Positions 12,249 to 25,000 of a stretch of DNA of 64,000 nt are shown here, one piece after another (the first letter of the stretch is position 1; each line of letters begins with the position of its first letter). The DNA lies in contig NC_135553.1 in NCBI RefSeq assembly GCF_964340395.1, positions 11,014,501 to 11,078,500 of the forward strand, read 5' to 3'. This stretch comes from Glandiceps talaboti (taxonomy: Eukaryota > Hemichordata > Enteropneusta > Spengelidae). The notes beneath the pieces were generated by a model, which saw only the letters and a program-made list of their open reading frames with translations, did not search any database and was not told where the DNA came from. A program made the position numbers and the translations under genes.

Positions 12249-12905
12249 ATCGTCTTGTCAATTCAAACAAACTTTGGTAATTACTCTGTAGGCTTATAGC
12301 TAGGACTGATCAATGTTAACAGAGCGCATGTTTTGTAAATCTTGTTAATGTAACTTTTAACCCTAATGTGTAATTTGCATATTTAATGATTTTCAAAGAA
12401 TGTACTCTTCCAATTCAATATAATTTGGTACATACATCAGCCATAACAAAGTGCATATGTGCTGAAAAGCTTGTTGAAATAACTATAAATTTTAATGTGT
12501 GATTTGCATAACTAATGATTTTCCATACTTAGGCAAAATCCTAAGAAAGCAAGATTCAAATCTCATATAGTTTGCTATTATTAATTTGCTAATTAAGAAG
12601 TGTATCACGTACATATATAAAAGCTATAGCTCAAATGTTTGCATTCGAAACAATGTTTGGAGGAGCAAAAATCTAAAGGCTTTGGTAATTGTGGCATTCT
12701 TGATTATGGATTTATTTTCTGACTTGCGTCCTCAGGCGTCTATATTTTCTGATGTACGTACATAAAAGAAAATGGATGTTTACCTAATAAACCCAAACGT
12801 AACATGTCACTTAATCTTACTGTCCGCTGAGGGCGCAGATCAGAAATAAGCTGCTTATATTAAGGTGGTTGCCATAGTCACTTGTCAACATCTCCCTGTT
12901 GTTCT

Positions 12906-13705
12906 TCACTGGCTGCCTCGTTTTAGCACAGCCAAATTATAATTACGTTCAGTTTCAATGGTCAACCATGCATGTATGATAAGAGGCACATTAAACCAAG
13001 TAACATCAACAAGTAATCCCTGTCTAATTATGTAATTAATATACCATGATGGGTTTGAAGCAATCTGATCACTAATGCACACTTTTAGTACAAAATTCAA
13101 ACAGGTTTGCGACCAGTGTAAAATCATGTATTTAACTTGATAGTCATGGGTTATCTGATCGCTCCCACCCATCATAGCTTATAACTATATACTAATTTGA
13201 CAAATGCTACTTATCGTAATTTTTATTTGATGTTCCTAGGATTCTGACCAACTTTGATCACTTAAACAGAATGCTACTGTAATTTCGTCTTTAACACTAT
13301 ACATACATGCATGACTGTGTTAGGAGTGATGAGAACACCTCATTATTTGTGAATGTTTTCATTAATCCATTACATTCCTAACTGTACAGACTCAATGTGT
13401 ATGATCTCACCCACTCACTGCCCTGTAACTGTTTTACTGCACTCGCCCAGAAAAGCAGTGTAAATTTGGAATTTGAGAGGGGTTCTTGATACTCGAACAG
13501 TGGAAGACAATTGCTCACACGGAGACTGCAGATAATGGACCTGGTTGACTCAAGGATAGAGAAAGCTAAGACTTTCCACAGCAATATTATATTATAATTG
13601 TAAGCTAACGTTATCCCCAACCTGAATGGAGATCTAGATATGCAGAACCGTGGGGGTATAGCTTTGTGTGTATCTGTATGTATTTGCCTATACATAATAA
13701 ACAAA
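12906..13705 (-). repeat. Dispersed repeat, copy A (inverted relative to copy B at 17510-18285)
   Basis: Read on the - strand this matches copy B in order: ATATCTAGATCTC, CTCCGTGTGAGYAAT, CCCCTCTCAAA, CTCATCACTCCTAA, GGTGGGAGCRATCAGAT, TGACTATCAAGTT and TTAGACAGGGATTACTT. Divergence is considerable but the blocks are collinear. Part of the unit recurs at about 48000-48412. Long open frames inside it are not maintained between copies. Confidence 0.8.
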
Positions 13706-14564
13706 ATGGCTCATAGCGTTTATGTTCACGCAAAAGAAATATTCAATGCTCTGCATAGATTGAACAATCCAAGTTTACACTACCACTTACAACCAAACCA
13801 GAGTAACAATACAATCTCGGCAGTATGACGTTTTTACGTCTCATACAATGTTTGTCACAAATTAATGAAGCAAAACACAGAGGCTACACTGATAGCGCGA
13901 AGACCTGTATATCGAATGATACATTTGATCTGAACTGTGGACACAAATAAAACAACGAAAGAAGGAATATTCAGATACAAATAATGTTGATTTGTGTTCA
14001 CACTGAGATTAATATGGTCTTTTTATTCTCTGTTAAAGACCCCTCCCCCCCCTCAGACAGAGAATTATAGTTTAGAAGGCCATTGTAATCCCAACCAATA
14101 TATTTTTGCGGGTATAAGGGGCTTGTTTTATTGGTGCAAAATCTGCCTCAGAAAATCCAACGATTAATCACACTCCAGGTGTTATCAACATGAAAGTTGT
14201 TCTTTGATGATACACAATGACAAAACTACACTGCAGGTACTATCACGCGAAGTCCTACCTTACATCTCCTTATAACAAATTTTAAACATTTTTTTAAAGT
14301 GTAAAATTCAATAGAAACCAGATAACTATGTAGTCGAACAAAAGCCAGATAATGAGAGAAGTGGTAAAAATTACCATACGATAGATGAACAGCACATTCC
14401 ATTATTATATACAATCTGGTAATATTTTGAATTGAAAACATATGCTACTTATGGTTTAATTATGAATTCTGATGAAAAAATAAATTCGTGAAAATATTAG
14501 ATAAAATTAAACCGCTATGAAGCTAGTATCAAAACAACACATAGCTGACAAAGGAATTCAGTAC

Positions 14565-14712
14565 AATTATTTACCCACTCCTAGATATGTAGACGTTGAA
14601 GAGCGTTCACTCTTGCCTTACAGCAAAAATTAGTCAACCATGTAAAATAAGATGTACAAGTCACGTGGCATCAACAAAACCTGAGATAAATAATTATGCA
14701 CCCAACAATTCA
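14565..14712 (-). repeat. Short repeat, inverted copy of 18148-18279
   Basis: About 110 bases (CTAGATATGTAGACGTTGAA through CACGTGGCATCAACAAAACC) are nearly identical to the reverse complement of 18148-18252. Flanking AATTATTTA and TAAATAATT form short terminal inverted repeats. Both copies are followed on the + strand by ATTATGCACCCAACAATT, so that motif abuts opposite ends of the unit in the two places. Confidence 0.85.
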
Positions 14713-14819
14713 GTATATTTTGCTAGATCATCAAATCATGTCAAGTACAATGTTGTTTTTCTTGTCGCAGGTGTAATATTGGAAAGCAGACATATAATTG
14801 ATCGATCGATCATAGATCG

Positions 14820-14824
14820 ATCTG

Positions 14825-14867
<43 letters not shown>

Positions 14868-14896
14868 GTTGGTTGGTTGGTTGGTTGGTTGGTTGG

Positions 14897-14944
<48 letters not shown>

Positions 14945-14949
14945 GTGAG

Positions 14950-15034
<85 letters not shown>

Positions 15035-15062
15035 ATTTGATTGAATGATTGATCGATTGATT
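14820..15062. repeat. (GATT)n-(GGTT)n-(GATT)n mosaic microsatellite
   Basis: About 240 bases of GATT units contain a clean block of about 10 GGTT units near 14861-14897 and a few GAGT variants, all in one register. Confidence 0.97.
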
Positions 15063-15624
15063 GAATGATTAAATGTTGCGGTTAAATATAAATAATTTTT
15101 GTATGACATTGATCAATCGAATTTTGTGGTGATATAAAATAGTTTTTCCTTCTTTCCCAGATTATCAACCAATTACATGCCTGCTTTCCCCTGTGGTGAC
15201 ATCATGTCTGATTCCATCGAATTTGCTAATATTTGGCCAATTGAAGCGAAGTGTTGATGTTGTTGTCTGGCGTCGTGCCAGTGACCTCATATAACCTTTG
15301 ACATACAACCGAATCCAAAATAGACACCTACCAAGAGAGTGTATGTAAGTTACATCGTTTTTTACAGTTGGTTATTATTGGTTGGGTGTCGAATTGCCAT
15401 ACAATATTCTGCTAAAATAGAGTAAATACAATCACGTCACGTCGTTGAAGGACATTTCTATTTCGTTCAATAATAAACTTGCAGCAAATATTGTATTAAT
15501 AGGTCAAAGTTGTTCACTCAATACTGACCCACTTTATTTGTTAATCTATGGTTCACTGCATGAGTGAGACAAGATATCTCTAAATAAACAAATGGTTAGG
15601 AAATCAAACCCGTCAATTTCCTAG

Positions 15625-16106
15625 TAATTTCTGTTCTACTATTCCACACTTGGAATGTATTGTATATTCGTCACATCAAAGTTATTAAAATTTTCGCAGT
15701 TTACAAAGTCAAACATGAAGTATATTGGGGTGTTTTGTCCTGCATTTCAGAATTATTCAGTGTCATTGGCAGAGTATGATATATTCCACATTGAAGAACT
15801 CTTTCTTTAGAAAAAAAATTAACTTATGTATTACCATAAAAAAATAAAAATGAATAATATATTTGATGTGTAAATGAAAAATAAAACTTGAATTCTTTCG
15901 TCATGACATGGTGTTCGTGTTGATGCCCCAGTATCGGCAATGGATTGTTGCACTTTTACCTCTTTGGGTATCGAGGGAGCGATTAACTGTTTCTAAATTT
16001 GCAAATGCGCTACGAATCATTATTCGTGAATGTTTCCATTATTCGGACGACACTTTTTGAACTTTCTTCACTGATCTCATGTACGTCAGTCATGGATACG
16101 TATATC

Positions 16107-16143
<37 letters not shown>

Positions 16144-16553
16144 TTTATGGCACAAACATATTTAACAGCCAAACCGTGGAAACCTATCTGTATCACGAGT
16201 CATCTTTCTCAATACACCTGTTAAATACACGGCTTGTGATTCGCTCCCTAAACTCAGGCGATCATAGCATGGGTTACAAAGTCCTCCAAAAGTTAATGCG
16301 TGAACAAGATAGTCAAAAATATATAATATGGCGTAAATGCCTCGTTGTTACGGGTTACAAAGTTATTGTCTCCGACCCACCCACCCTGCATCGAAATGAA
16401 CATTTTCGCCTGTCGTTTTGTGTTTTTATGTTACTTTTTGTCTATCATTTCTGACATTAACTGCTCTATTAAAGATATTGAAGTACCTGACGACAGGGGT
16501 TGTTCAGGGGAAGGAAAATCAAGGAAAGACAAAATAATTAGTTAGACCTTCTA
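15625..16553 (+). pseudogene. Broken duplicate of the carboxylesterase promoter and first exon
   Basis: This stretch is collinear with 18405-19240. Shared landmarks are ATGGTGTTCGTGTTGATGCC (15908 and 18651), the GATTCGCTCCCTAAACTCAG block, GGGTTACAAAGT and the signal-peptide coding region. The ATG at 16396 opens MNIFACRFVFLCYFLSIISD, clearly related to the signal peptide at 19088. A net two-base length difference just after the shared GAAGTACCT shifts the frame and leads to a stop at 16543-16545. Similarity ends there and no further exons were found. The equivalent of the TATA box reads atataatatgg. Confidence 0.85.
16107..16143. repeat. (ACAG)n microsatellite
   Basis: About nine ACAG units inside the duplicated esterase 5' region. 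The intact copy has a longer mosaic array at the equivalent place (18696-18777). Confidence 0.95.
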
Positions 16554-17509
16554 TACTTTTATAACTTATGTGTCGTTTGAGCAGTAGGTCAACAAATAAT
16601 GTGGGTTGAATTGTCAAAGGTTTATCAATAAACATCAATACGTTATGGTCGCTTAGCAACATCAGCAGTTGAGAACATACCACCCAATTAGCCAAATATT
16701 AGCAAAATGCATGGCATGAGGCATTACGTCATCCGACCTCTGTGCAGATATTGCTACAGTTACATGTACTAGAATTGTTAAATGCATGATTGCTCACTAT
16801 ACCTGTAACACGAAAAAATCCAAGACGGCCAACCTGAAGTTGGAATTTCATTCTGGACAACATTGCTCTACTCGTTGACACATTTGATGATCAGGCAAAA
16901 TATGATGAAGTGGTTTTTTAGCAGGTTTTTTTACAGCAGTCCTCACACTGGTAGGTTATGATAATAATACTGCATGCCTAGTCAAGCAATATAGAAATAG
17001 TAATATCTCACTAAGCTGATTTGAGTTCATATTTTACTCATATCTTCGGGACGATGGCGATAATGCTCCCTGTGACGGCAATGTCTCTCTGTAATGACTA
17101 TAAAACCTAGACTCACACAGATCAAGATATAGTGGTTCACTAACAATACTGAATATTATACCAAAGACGTAGGGTGACTGAATCCCAAGGGGGGGGGGTG
17201 TTACTCCCCAATGTTTCAGACGGGGGTGTGGGACTAAGTTAAGCACATTTATAAGCAATAACATATATGAACAAAACGTGGGTTTTTTTTGCAGATTTTT
17301 AACTATAGGCCAGGAATCCAATTTGAGTTAAGTGTTACGTGTATATTTGGATTGTGCAATATCTACTGAGCATTGTAATTGACGCTGACTATAGCCACTA
17401 CCAGCGAATTAGTTTATTATAAAGCAAAACACATACAAATACACACAATGACACCCCCACCCCACCCACCACCCCCACCCCCCCCCCCCACACACACACA
17501 CACACTCAT
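16554..17509. other. No gene recognised
   Basis: Unique AT-rich sequence with a G-run near 17190. Nothing coding was recognised. A low-complexity C/CA-rich tract runs from about 17452 to 17519. Confidence 0.5.
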
Positions 17510-18285
17510 TCACACACACGATTCTACATATCTAGATCTCGATTCAGGTTTTGGACTGCGGGCAAAATTATGTTACAAGATTAGATAGCTATCATAGTGT
17601 TGTGGAACAGTCCCGAGAACGGTCAAGGCCTATCTTTCCCTATCTGAGTATCACTATCAACCAGGTTTATTATATGGCACTTGCAGGCTCCGTGTGAGTA
17701 ATCGTCTTCAGGTGTTTGAGTCAACGAGAGCCCCTCTCAAACGTACAGTTTTTTTTCGCAATGAGTTCTGTAAAAACATTCAATGTTATAGAACTGTGAG
17801 CTCAGTAGCACATTCTACACATCGAATCTGCGCTGTTACTGCTGTACTCATCACTCCTAATAATATATTCATAGTATTTATACTGTTACAGTTAAAATTA
17901 TAACATCGTTCTGTTTCAATAGTCAAACAAATTCGGTCAGAACCACTTTCAAACAAGTAACATCTGTCCTATTAATTTTTATTAATAAACTTCAATTGGT
18001 GGGAGCAATCAGATATACAATGACTATCAAGTTGAATACATGATTTTGTATTCGTCACCAACCTGTTTGAATGTTGTACTTGGATTGCTTCAGCTCATCA
18101 CGGTTGTGTTGCTTATGCAAATTAGACAGGGATTACTTATTTCAGGTTTTGTTGATGCCACGTGACTTGTACATCTTATTTTACATGGTTGACTAATTTT
18201 TGCTGTAAGGCAAGAGTGAACGCTCTTCAACGTCTACATATCTAGGAGTGGGTAAATAATTATGCACCCAACAATTTGTGGACAT
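17510..18285 (+). repeat. Dispersed repeat, copy B
   Basis: Collinear with the reverse complement of 12906-13705 (see copy A). Its right end, 18148-18285, is the better-preserved match to 14565-14712. It sits between the broken and the intact copies of the esterase first exon. Confidence 0.8.
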
Positions 18286-18695
18286 CCGGGACAGTAATAT
18301 GTAGACTTCCACTCACACTCCCAAGATGGCAGTAGGCCTGACCGAGCTGCAAAACGGCTGGAAGTGCAACGCATGGCACTTTACTGAAAATGCCTCACTT
18401 TAAAAATTCCTTTCCACTATTCCATAATTGGCATGTATTCTATACACGTCTCGTCAAATTTAATTGTGGTGTTTACAAAACAAACCTGAAGTACTGTCCC
18501 GCAACACTATTCAGTGTCGTGCTATCATCAGCAGATTATGACATACATGTATTCCACTTTTTAAAAATAAGATTAAGTTTTAATACTTTAAAACGAATAA
18601 TATATTTGATAAAGTATATAATTATGCAACGAGTTCTTTTGCCAAGACATGGTGTTCGTGTTGATGCCCCAGTATCGGCAATGTTGCAGAGGGTG

Positions 18696-18815
18696 ACAGA
18701 CAGACATACATACATACATACATACAGACAGACAGACCGACAGACAGACGGACGGACGGACGGACGGACTGACGAATGGAGAGAGGGGGAGAGGAAAGAG
18801 AGAAAGAGGGGGGGG
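18696..18815. repeat. (CATA)-(CAGA)-(CGGA) mosaic microsatellite and purine tract
   Basis: Tetranucleotide blocks CATA, CAGA and GGAC follow one another in register, then a GA/G-rich tract. It lies about 280 bases upstream of the esterase start codon. Confidence 0.95.
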
Positions 18816-19022
18816 GTTGCTCAAACCAATTTAATACCCAAATCGCGTGGTGATTTTTTATTTTAATACCCAAACTTTGGAACTTTTTAGCTGTATCACG
18901 AGTCGTCTCTCTTAATACACCTGCTAAATACTCGGCTTATGATTCGCTCCCTAAACTCAGGCGATCATAGCATGGGTTACAAAGTCCTTTAAAAGTTGAT
19001 GCGTGAACAAGATAATCCAAAA

Positions 19023-19030
19023 TATAAAAG
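19023..19030 (+). promoter_or_regulatory. Putative TATA box of the carboxylesterase gene
   Basis: TATAAAAG lies 58 bases upstream of the start codon at 19088. That would place transcription start near 19053-19057 with a short leader. The pseudogene copy has a degraded match at the equivalent position. Confidence 0.5.
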
Positions 19031-19087
19031 ATCGCACGCATGCCGTGTTGTTAGTGGTTACAAAGTAAGCGTCTGCCCCGCATCAAA

Positions 19088-22000
19088 ATGAAATTGGTCG
19101 CTTGTCTTTTTGTTTTCTTATTTTACTTTTTGTCTATCATTTCTGACATTAGCTGCTCAAATGACACTTTAGTTATAGAAGTACCTGGACAAGGGTTACT
19201 CAGAGGAAGGAGAATCAAGAAAAATGATGAATTAGACATTCTGTTTTTCGGCAGAGTACCATACGCTGCACCTCCAGTCGGAGAGCTACGTTTTGCTCGA
19301 TCAGGCCCACCACCATCTTGGGAAGGCGAGTGGGATTCTACTTATTTCGGCCCTGGATGTCCACAAATTGTTGGGCGCATATTTGAATTGCTTCCTCCTG
19401 TTGATGTCGCACAGTTTTTTGATGAAGACTGTCTCCATATCAACATCTATGCACCAGACGTAAGTATTCAATGGCATAGTTGTAGCATTCTATCGTAGAT
19501 CCGTTGTCTTACAATTTTCAAATCTATCGTCAAGTGTTCAGGATTTTTTTTAAAGTTGCACTATCCATTATAAGTATCGGGGCAGATATCTATCGTACAG
19601 AATTAAGAATTAAGCCAGAGTATGTTAAGAGCCTGGATATTTCTAATGTTATGTTAACGTTGATGCCAAGCTCATCACTTTGGAAAATAGAATATTACCT
19701 AGTTTTGTATTTTGGTGCTTGATAATGTGCAAGTAAAATTATCACAAGTTACGCCGGTAAATAGACAGACGAAAAATAGTCATCATCCATATCGCTACCA
19801 CACCATCTGTATACAAAGATGGAAAAATAAATTCCGCGGGTTGCACACATATCTCGTCGCATGTACACACTTCAAAACATTACAAATCTTGCTTTTGTCA
19901 TGTAAGCATAATGGCTAGGCCGGCATTTTTCACAAACATGATTTTCATGAAATTTCCGGCCTGTGCCAGACGAGTACACGTTGTTTGGAGTAGCGTCGAA
20001 TCTTCAGGTTTGATTCTACAGTTGCGAACTCAGAGTCATATAGATACTGCAGTCTTTCTTCTCTCAAAGCTGCAACTGGAATATTTTTTTGTTTCAAAAA
20101 AAATGTTTTGTTTGGTACAATAACATAATCGTATTCGAACACCGTGAACACTATTGCATCACCTGTGGGTAAACATATTTTTGTAGCTGTATACACGATA
20201 AATCAACTAAAATTGATTTTTGGGGCCGCACCCAAAATGAGCCCCCTTAACGACGACCTCGGTTTCAAAGTGTTTCTGCACTGCTTAGGGATAGTGTCGG
20301 CCACTGATCAACATGTACAATGTCTATTTATTGGTATATCGCCAATTTTCAGTAAATATATCGTGGCAGTCTGATCGATAAATGATACTCCAGTTACAAC
20401 CAGTACAGTTTTAGCGTAGTTACAGATATTTGATGAAAAAAATGTCCCTGTAGCAGCTAGTGCAGGACAGTTTACATGTAAGTGCTTATCATTGGGGACA
20501 GCTCGATAATGTGATGACCCACTAACCTAGTGATCACAAACTGTTAAGGCGGAGTTCAAATGACCAAACGCATCCAGTCATTTATTGGGTCACAGTCCAT
20601 GTCTGGATGGGAAGATTAAATGCAAATGAGAGTGTGGCCTGATCATATACTTTATATGTTACCATTTGTTAGTATTTAGCACGTATCACCATCCAATCAA
20701 CTGGATGACGATGTTTCATGATTTTGACTGGTAGGCCTCGCCAAATTATTTACAATACAAGAAGGTGTAATACTTCATTAAATATTCCGACATATGAAAC
20801 AATCTTGGGCATAACAACAACAAAAATTGTGTGTTTCCAAATACTCTCAATTTTAGAATAGGTAGATTTTTATTTCATGTTTTATATATATATATATTTT
20901 CATGTGTGAGTGTCTAGTTCAGGTAGTTACGTTTTCCGCTGTTTTCCATATGGTCTCTGTGTTTTTGGTTTCTTCCCATCAGATGTACAGCTATTACAGA
21001 TTAAAAGAACTGTTTTATATTGTCTTTTTAAGATGATGTCAGTTTCCGCATCCAGTATTTTTCGTGAGACTTCACAGTTTTCGCGATCTTATTCTTGAAT
21101 ACATAAAAAAAGTTTAGGATCGGCAGTAAAAAACTAGGTGGGGTCGGGTAACCGGATTCAGACAATTTTTGTTAGGCCTAAAGTGTAACAGTCCACTAAG
21201 ACGGTGGTGTCGAGTGCAAAGAAAGTGTAAGCTTAAAATGTTATAAAGATTTGTTTGAGGCAGATAATGAAATGTAGAAATGTTATTTTATTTGCGGCCT
21301 AGGCAAATGATAACATGTAGCAGACATTAGTAATGAAACTGCATGTTAACGTGTTTGTCTAGCAAGATGATGTAATGTAGGGTTGTCGGTGGCCGGCCGA
21401 GCGGTTACCTCTGCGGCAGCCAGGGTTCGAACTCGCCAGGTACTAGGTGACGGCTGGGTTTGATTGAATTTAACCACGCTGCAAGTAAGAAGATTTTCGT
21501 TCGGTTTGACTCTACCGTACAACGCAGGTTTTCCCCTTAGATGTCCTCCTGCACTAATATTGTACCCAAGGAGCTTCCAAATGGGACTAGCTCCCGTTGG
21601 TTATCCGATACATAAAAAAATGTAACGATGATAGTAAGGTTTTATTGATGTAGGACTAAACGATAAAATGTAAGTGTCGCCAGGTTATAATGTTAGTCTA
21701 ACCAAATGATCGTGATACAGTGCAGAAAAGATTCGTGAAGGTAGACAATGACATATTACGGTAGAAAATGTTTAGTTTTATAATTATATCAAACCATGCA
21801 ATGACATGTAACAGCCTTAGTGAGATTCTGGATGTCCAGTCAACGTCCTGTTTGAGGTTACATGGCATCAATTATAGTGGAAGTAGTCGTTGGAAATCTA
21901 ATGTAATTAGTTTTGGACTCATCTTTATCTCAAACCACCAAATAGAATATTGACTATAACAGACAACAATGGGTGTCTACGCATTTACGTATTTGTATAT

Positions 22001-25000
22001 GTGTGATTGTAGTAACCGCATTTTTTTTTTACAAAACCAAATTATTTGGAATTGGAAATTGGTCGTACATCAATACAGAGAAAGAGCTCACTTAAACTAA
22101 TCGACCAATTTCAATCGATTATATAAACATAAACTTTAGACAGTGGCATTAATACAAAATATATTCAATATGTGAAATGTTTAAAAGTATATTGTGTACG
22201 TGCATGTCTGGAGAATGGTGTCAAGGAGGGTAGGGGACATGTAACCAGTGCAAAGTCCCAAGTGATTATGATTAAAATCATTAACGGTACAAGTTATGTA
22301 CTTGTACCATCGTTCGTAAACCAATCACAGCTCACACTAAACCTTACAAAGAGATGCGCCTTTACTGGAATTGCACATGCGCATGCCGCGGTTATATTAA
22401 TATGTCTAGTCACACCTCCAAACAACCTTAATTCCTTGAGCGTCATTTATCGTTTGGCTATTTGCTGTTATTTAGCTTTAGATATTAACATGTCTGCTGT
22501 TTAAGTGCGTACATTGGATGGTAGTTTTAACATTTTCTCAATGGGAAGGTTTGGGGGAGTAATTACGGAAACATTGCCGCCAGAAATCAGTCCGTTTGTT
22601 ACATGTACATTACGTCCTACATGTAAAATAAATGACGAGAAGAATAAATTTGTGTCACAAAATTACTTGAAATTCAGAGCAAATGAATTACGCCTACCTA
22701 TCATTTACAATGCATGCATCATGTCACCGCGTCTATATACAGTGTATTCCTTATTGGGCGATGCAATTGCATTACACTACATTACAAATTCACTTACATT
22801 ACATTACATTACATTACATTGCATTACACTACATTACAAATTCACTTACATTACATTAAATTACATTGCGTTACACTACATTACAAATTCACTTACATTA
22901 CATTACATTACATTGCATTACACTACATTACAAATTCACTTACATTACATTAAATTACATTGCGTTACACTACATTACAAATTCACTTACATTACATTAC
23001 ATTACATTAAATTACATTGCGTTACACTACATTACAAATTCACTTACATTACATTACATTAAATTACATTGCGTTACACTACATTACAAATTCACTTACA
23101 TTACATTACATTAAATTACATTGCGTTACACTACATTACAAATTCACTTACATTACATTACATTACATTAAATTACATTGCGTTACACTACATTACAAAT
23201 TCACTTACATTACATTACATTACATTAAATTACATTGCGTTACACTATATTACAAAATAAATTATATTACATTGCGTTACACTGCATTACAAATTATATT
23301 ACATTACATTACATTACCTTACATTACATTACATTACAAATCACATCACATCACATCACATTACATTACATTACCTTACATTACATTACATTACATTACA
23401 AATCACATCACATCACATCACATCACATTACATTACATTACACCACATAATATCACATTACATTACATTACACCACATTACATTACATTACATTACATTA
23501 CATTACATTACATTACATTACATTACATTACAGTACATTGCATTTTGTGATTTGCCCAAGTAAATACTTCATGTAAAACATTATCATTTCTGGACCAAGT
23601 AGTAAGTTTAGTAATCGATTGGTTGTGCAGCAATTGCATTATTGCCTATCTATGCTCTGAAATAAATCATGCTCCAGCACAGGCCAGGCAAAAAAACATT
23701 ATCAAAAATAATAGCTGTGAGAACTTTGATGCAAACATAGGGCTGGTGGTATTATTTTCTGTGTCTCTCCTGTCCAGAAAAACACCGGGGAAAATAAGTA
23801 CCCTGTATTGCTGTTTATCCAAGGAGGAGGCTACTCCGTTGGCCTCAATATGCTATTCTACAGTGGAGAAGTTCTCGTTGATAAACAAGAAGTTGTCCTC
23901 GTCAACTTCAACTACCGGCTTGGATCACTTGGTAAGGAAATTTATTTTGGTCAGAAAAGGTAGAGAAAATACTCTATACGACATTTAGCAAGGTCAATTT
24001 TTTGTCATGTTTTAGACAGGTGTTATATTACGACCGTTTAGTACTGAATGTCAACACCCCCAAACTGATCAAAGGTTAAAGACGGATGACACTAAAAAGA
24101 AGGACAGCTGGAATGACCGAACACGAATAACAACATATACTCTATGAAAAAAGTGGAATGACACCTTTACTATATATTTAGAGTGTTGAATGACACTCTG
24201 TAAAAATTGGAACAACAGCCTCTATTCTATACTGTAGGTTGAACAACACCAAATGCTACATTATGATAAAATGGCAATATTAAATTGTACTCATATTATG
24301 AAAACGATGGAATGACAACCTTTACTGTGATTGAGGTGTTGAATGACGTCCTCTACTACATTTCACCTATATAGTATAGAGAAAAAAGGGCTGTCATTCC
24401 AAGTTGCTGATCATGTCTTCGTCAGAAGTCATGGGGTAACACAGCTAGAGTTGATGCAACTTCTTTACATATGTCAATAGGTTACCTGTCGACTGAAGAT
24501 GAGTCAGCGTATGGTAATTGGGGTATGTGGGATCAAGTAGCAGCCATGAAATGGGTCAAGGAAAATATTGCTCTATTTAATGGCGACCCCGACTCGATAA
24601 CCATATTTGGACAGAGTGCTGGAGCTACCAGTACCGGTCTACAAATGCTGTCACCTCACACTGAAGGTAGGTGAAAGACGTCAAAGACTACTCATTTTAG
24701 AAGTGTAGGGAGTGATCAGTCTCTGGAGAGGGGGGTAGATGTTTTCAATAGTACAACAAAATACCTGTGTGTCTGCCCCTCCCTACCTGAAATAAACAGG
24801 AGGACCCCTCCCCCACTTCCAATTCCAAAACCAAGGTAATACCCCCCCCCCCCCTTCCATAATACACCGATTCCCATGGGCTGAAAAAATGGCAAGTCCC
24901 TTAGAATTTTAAAATATGTCTATAAGATTCTTCTGTAACATGTCACCATACATAACGATCAACACGTGGACGTACAATATACCGTTTCCTAATACTAACT

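Larger units (their letters stand above)
11338..15624. other. Intergenic region upstream of the lectin gene
   Basis: No gene was recognised here. It would contain the lectin promoter, but I see no convincing TATA box near 11337. It holds the dispersed repeats and microsatellites listed separately. A pair of diverged direct repeats of about 120 bases lies at 12340-12600, each containing a TAATGTGTRATTTGCATA-type core, and related sequence recurs at about 4330-4480. Confidence 0.6.

Noticed and set aside
13378-13704. Open frame of 108 codons (-)
   Set aside because: It lies in dispersed repeat copy A and is not preserved in copy B.
21388-21445. Possible tRNA gene
   Set aside because: B box and D-arm-like parts exist, but the acceptor and anticodon stems do not pair and a SINE body follows.
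22505-23550. Overlapping long frames rich in His, Tyr, Thr and Leu
   Set aside because: Produced entirely by the CATTA minisatellite.
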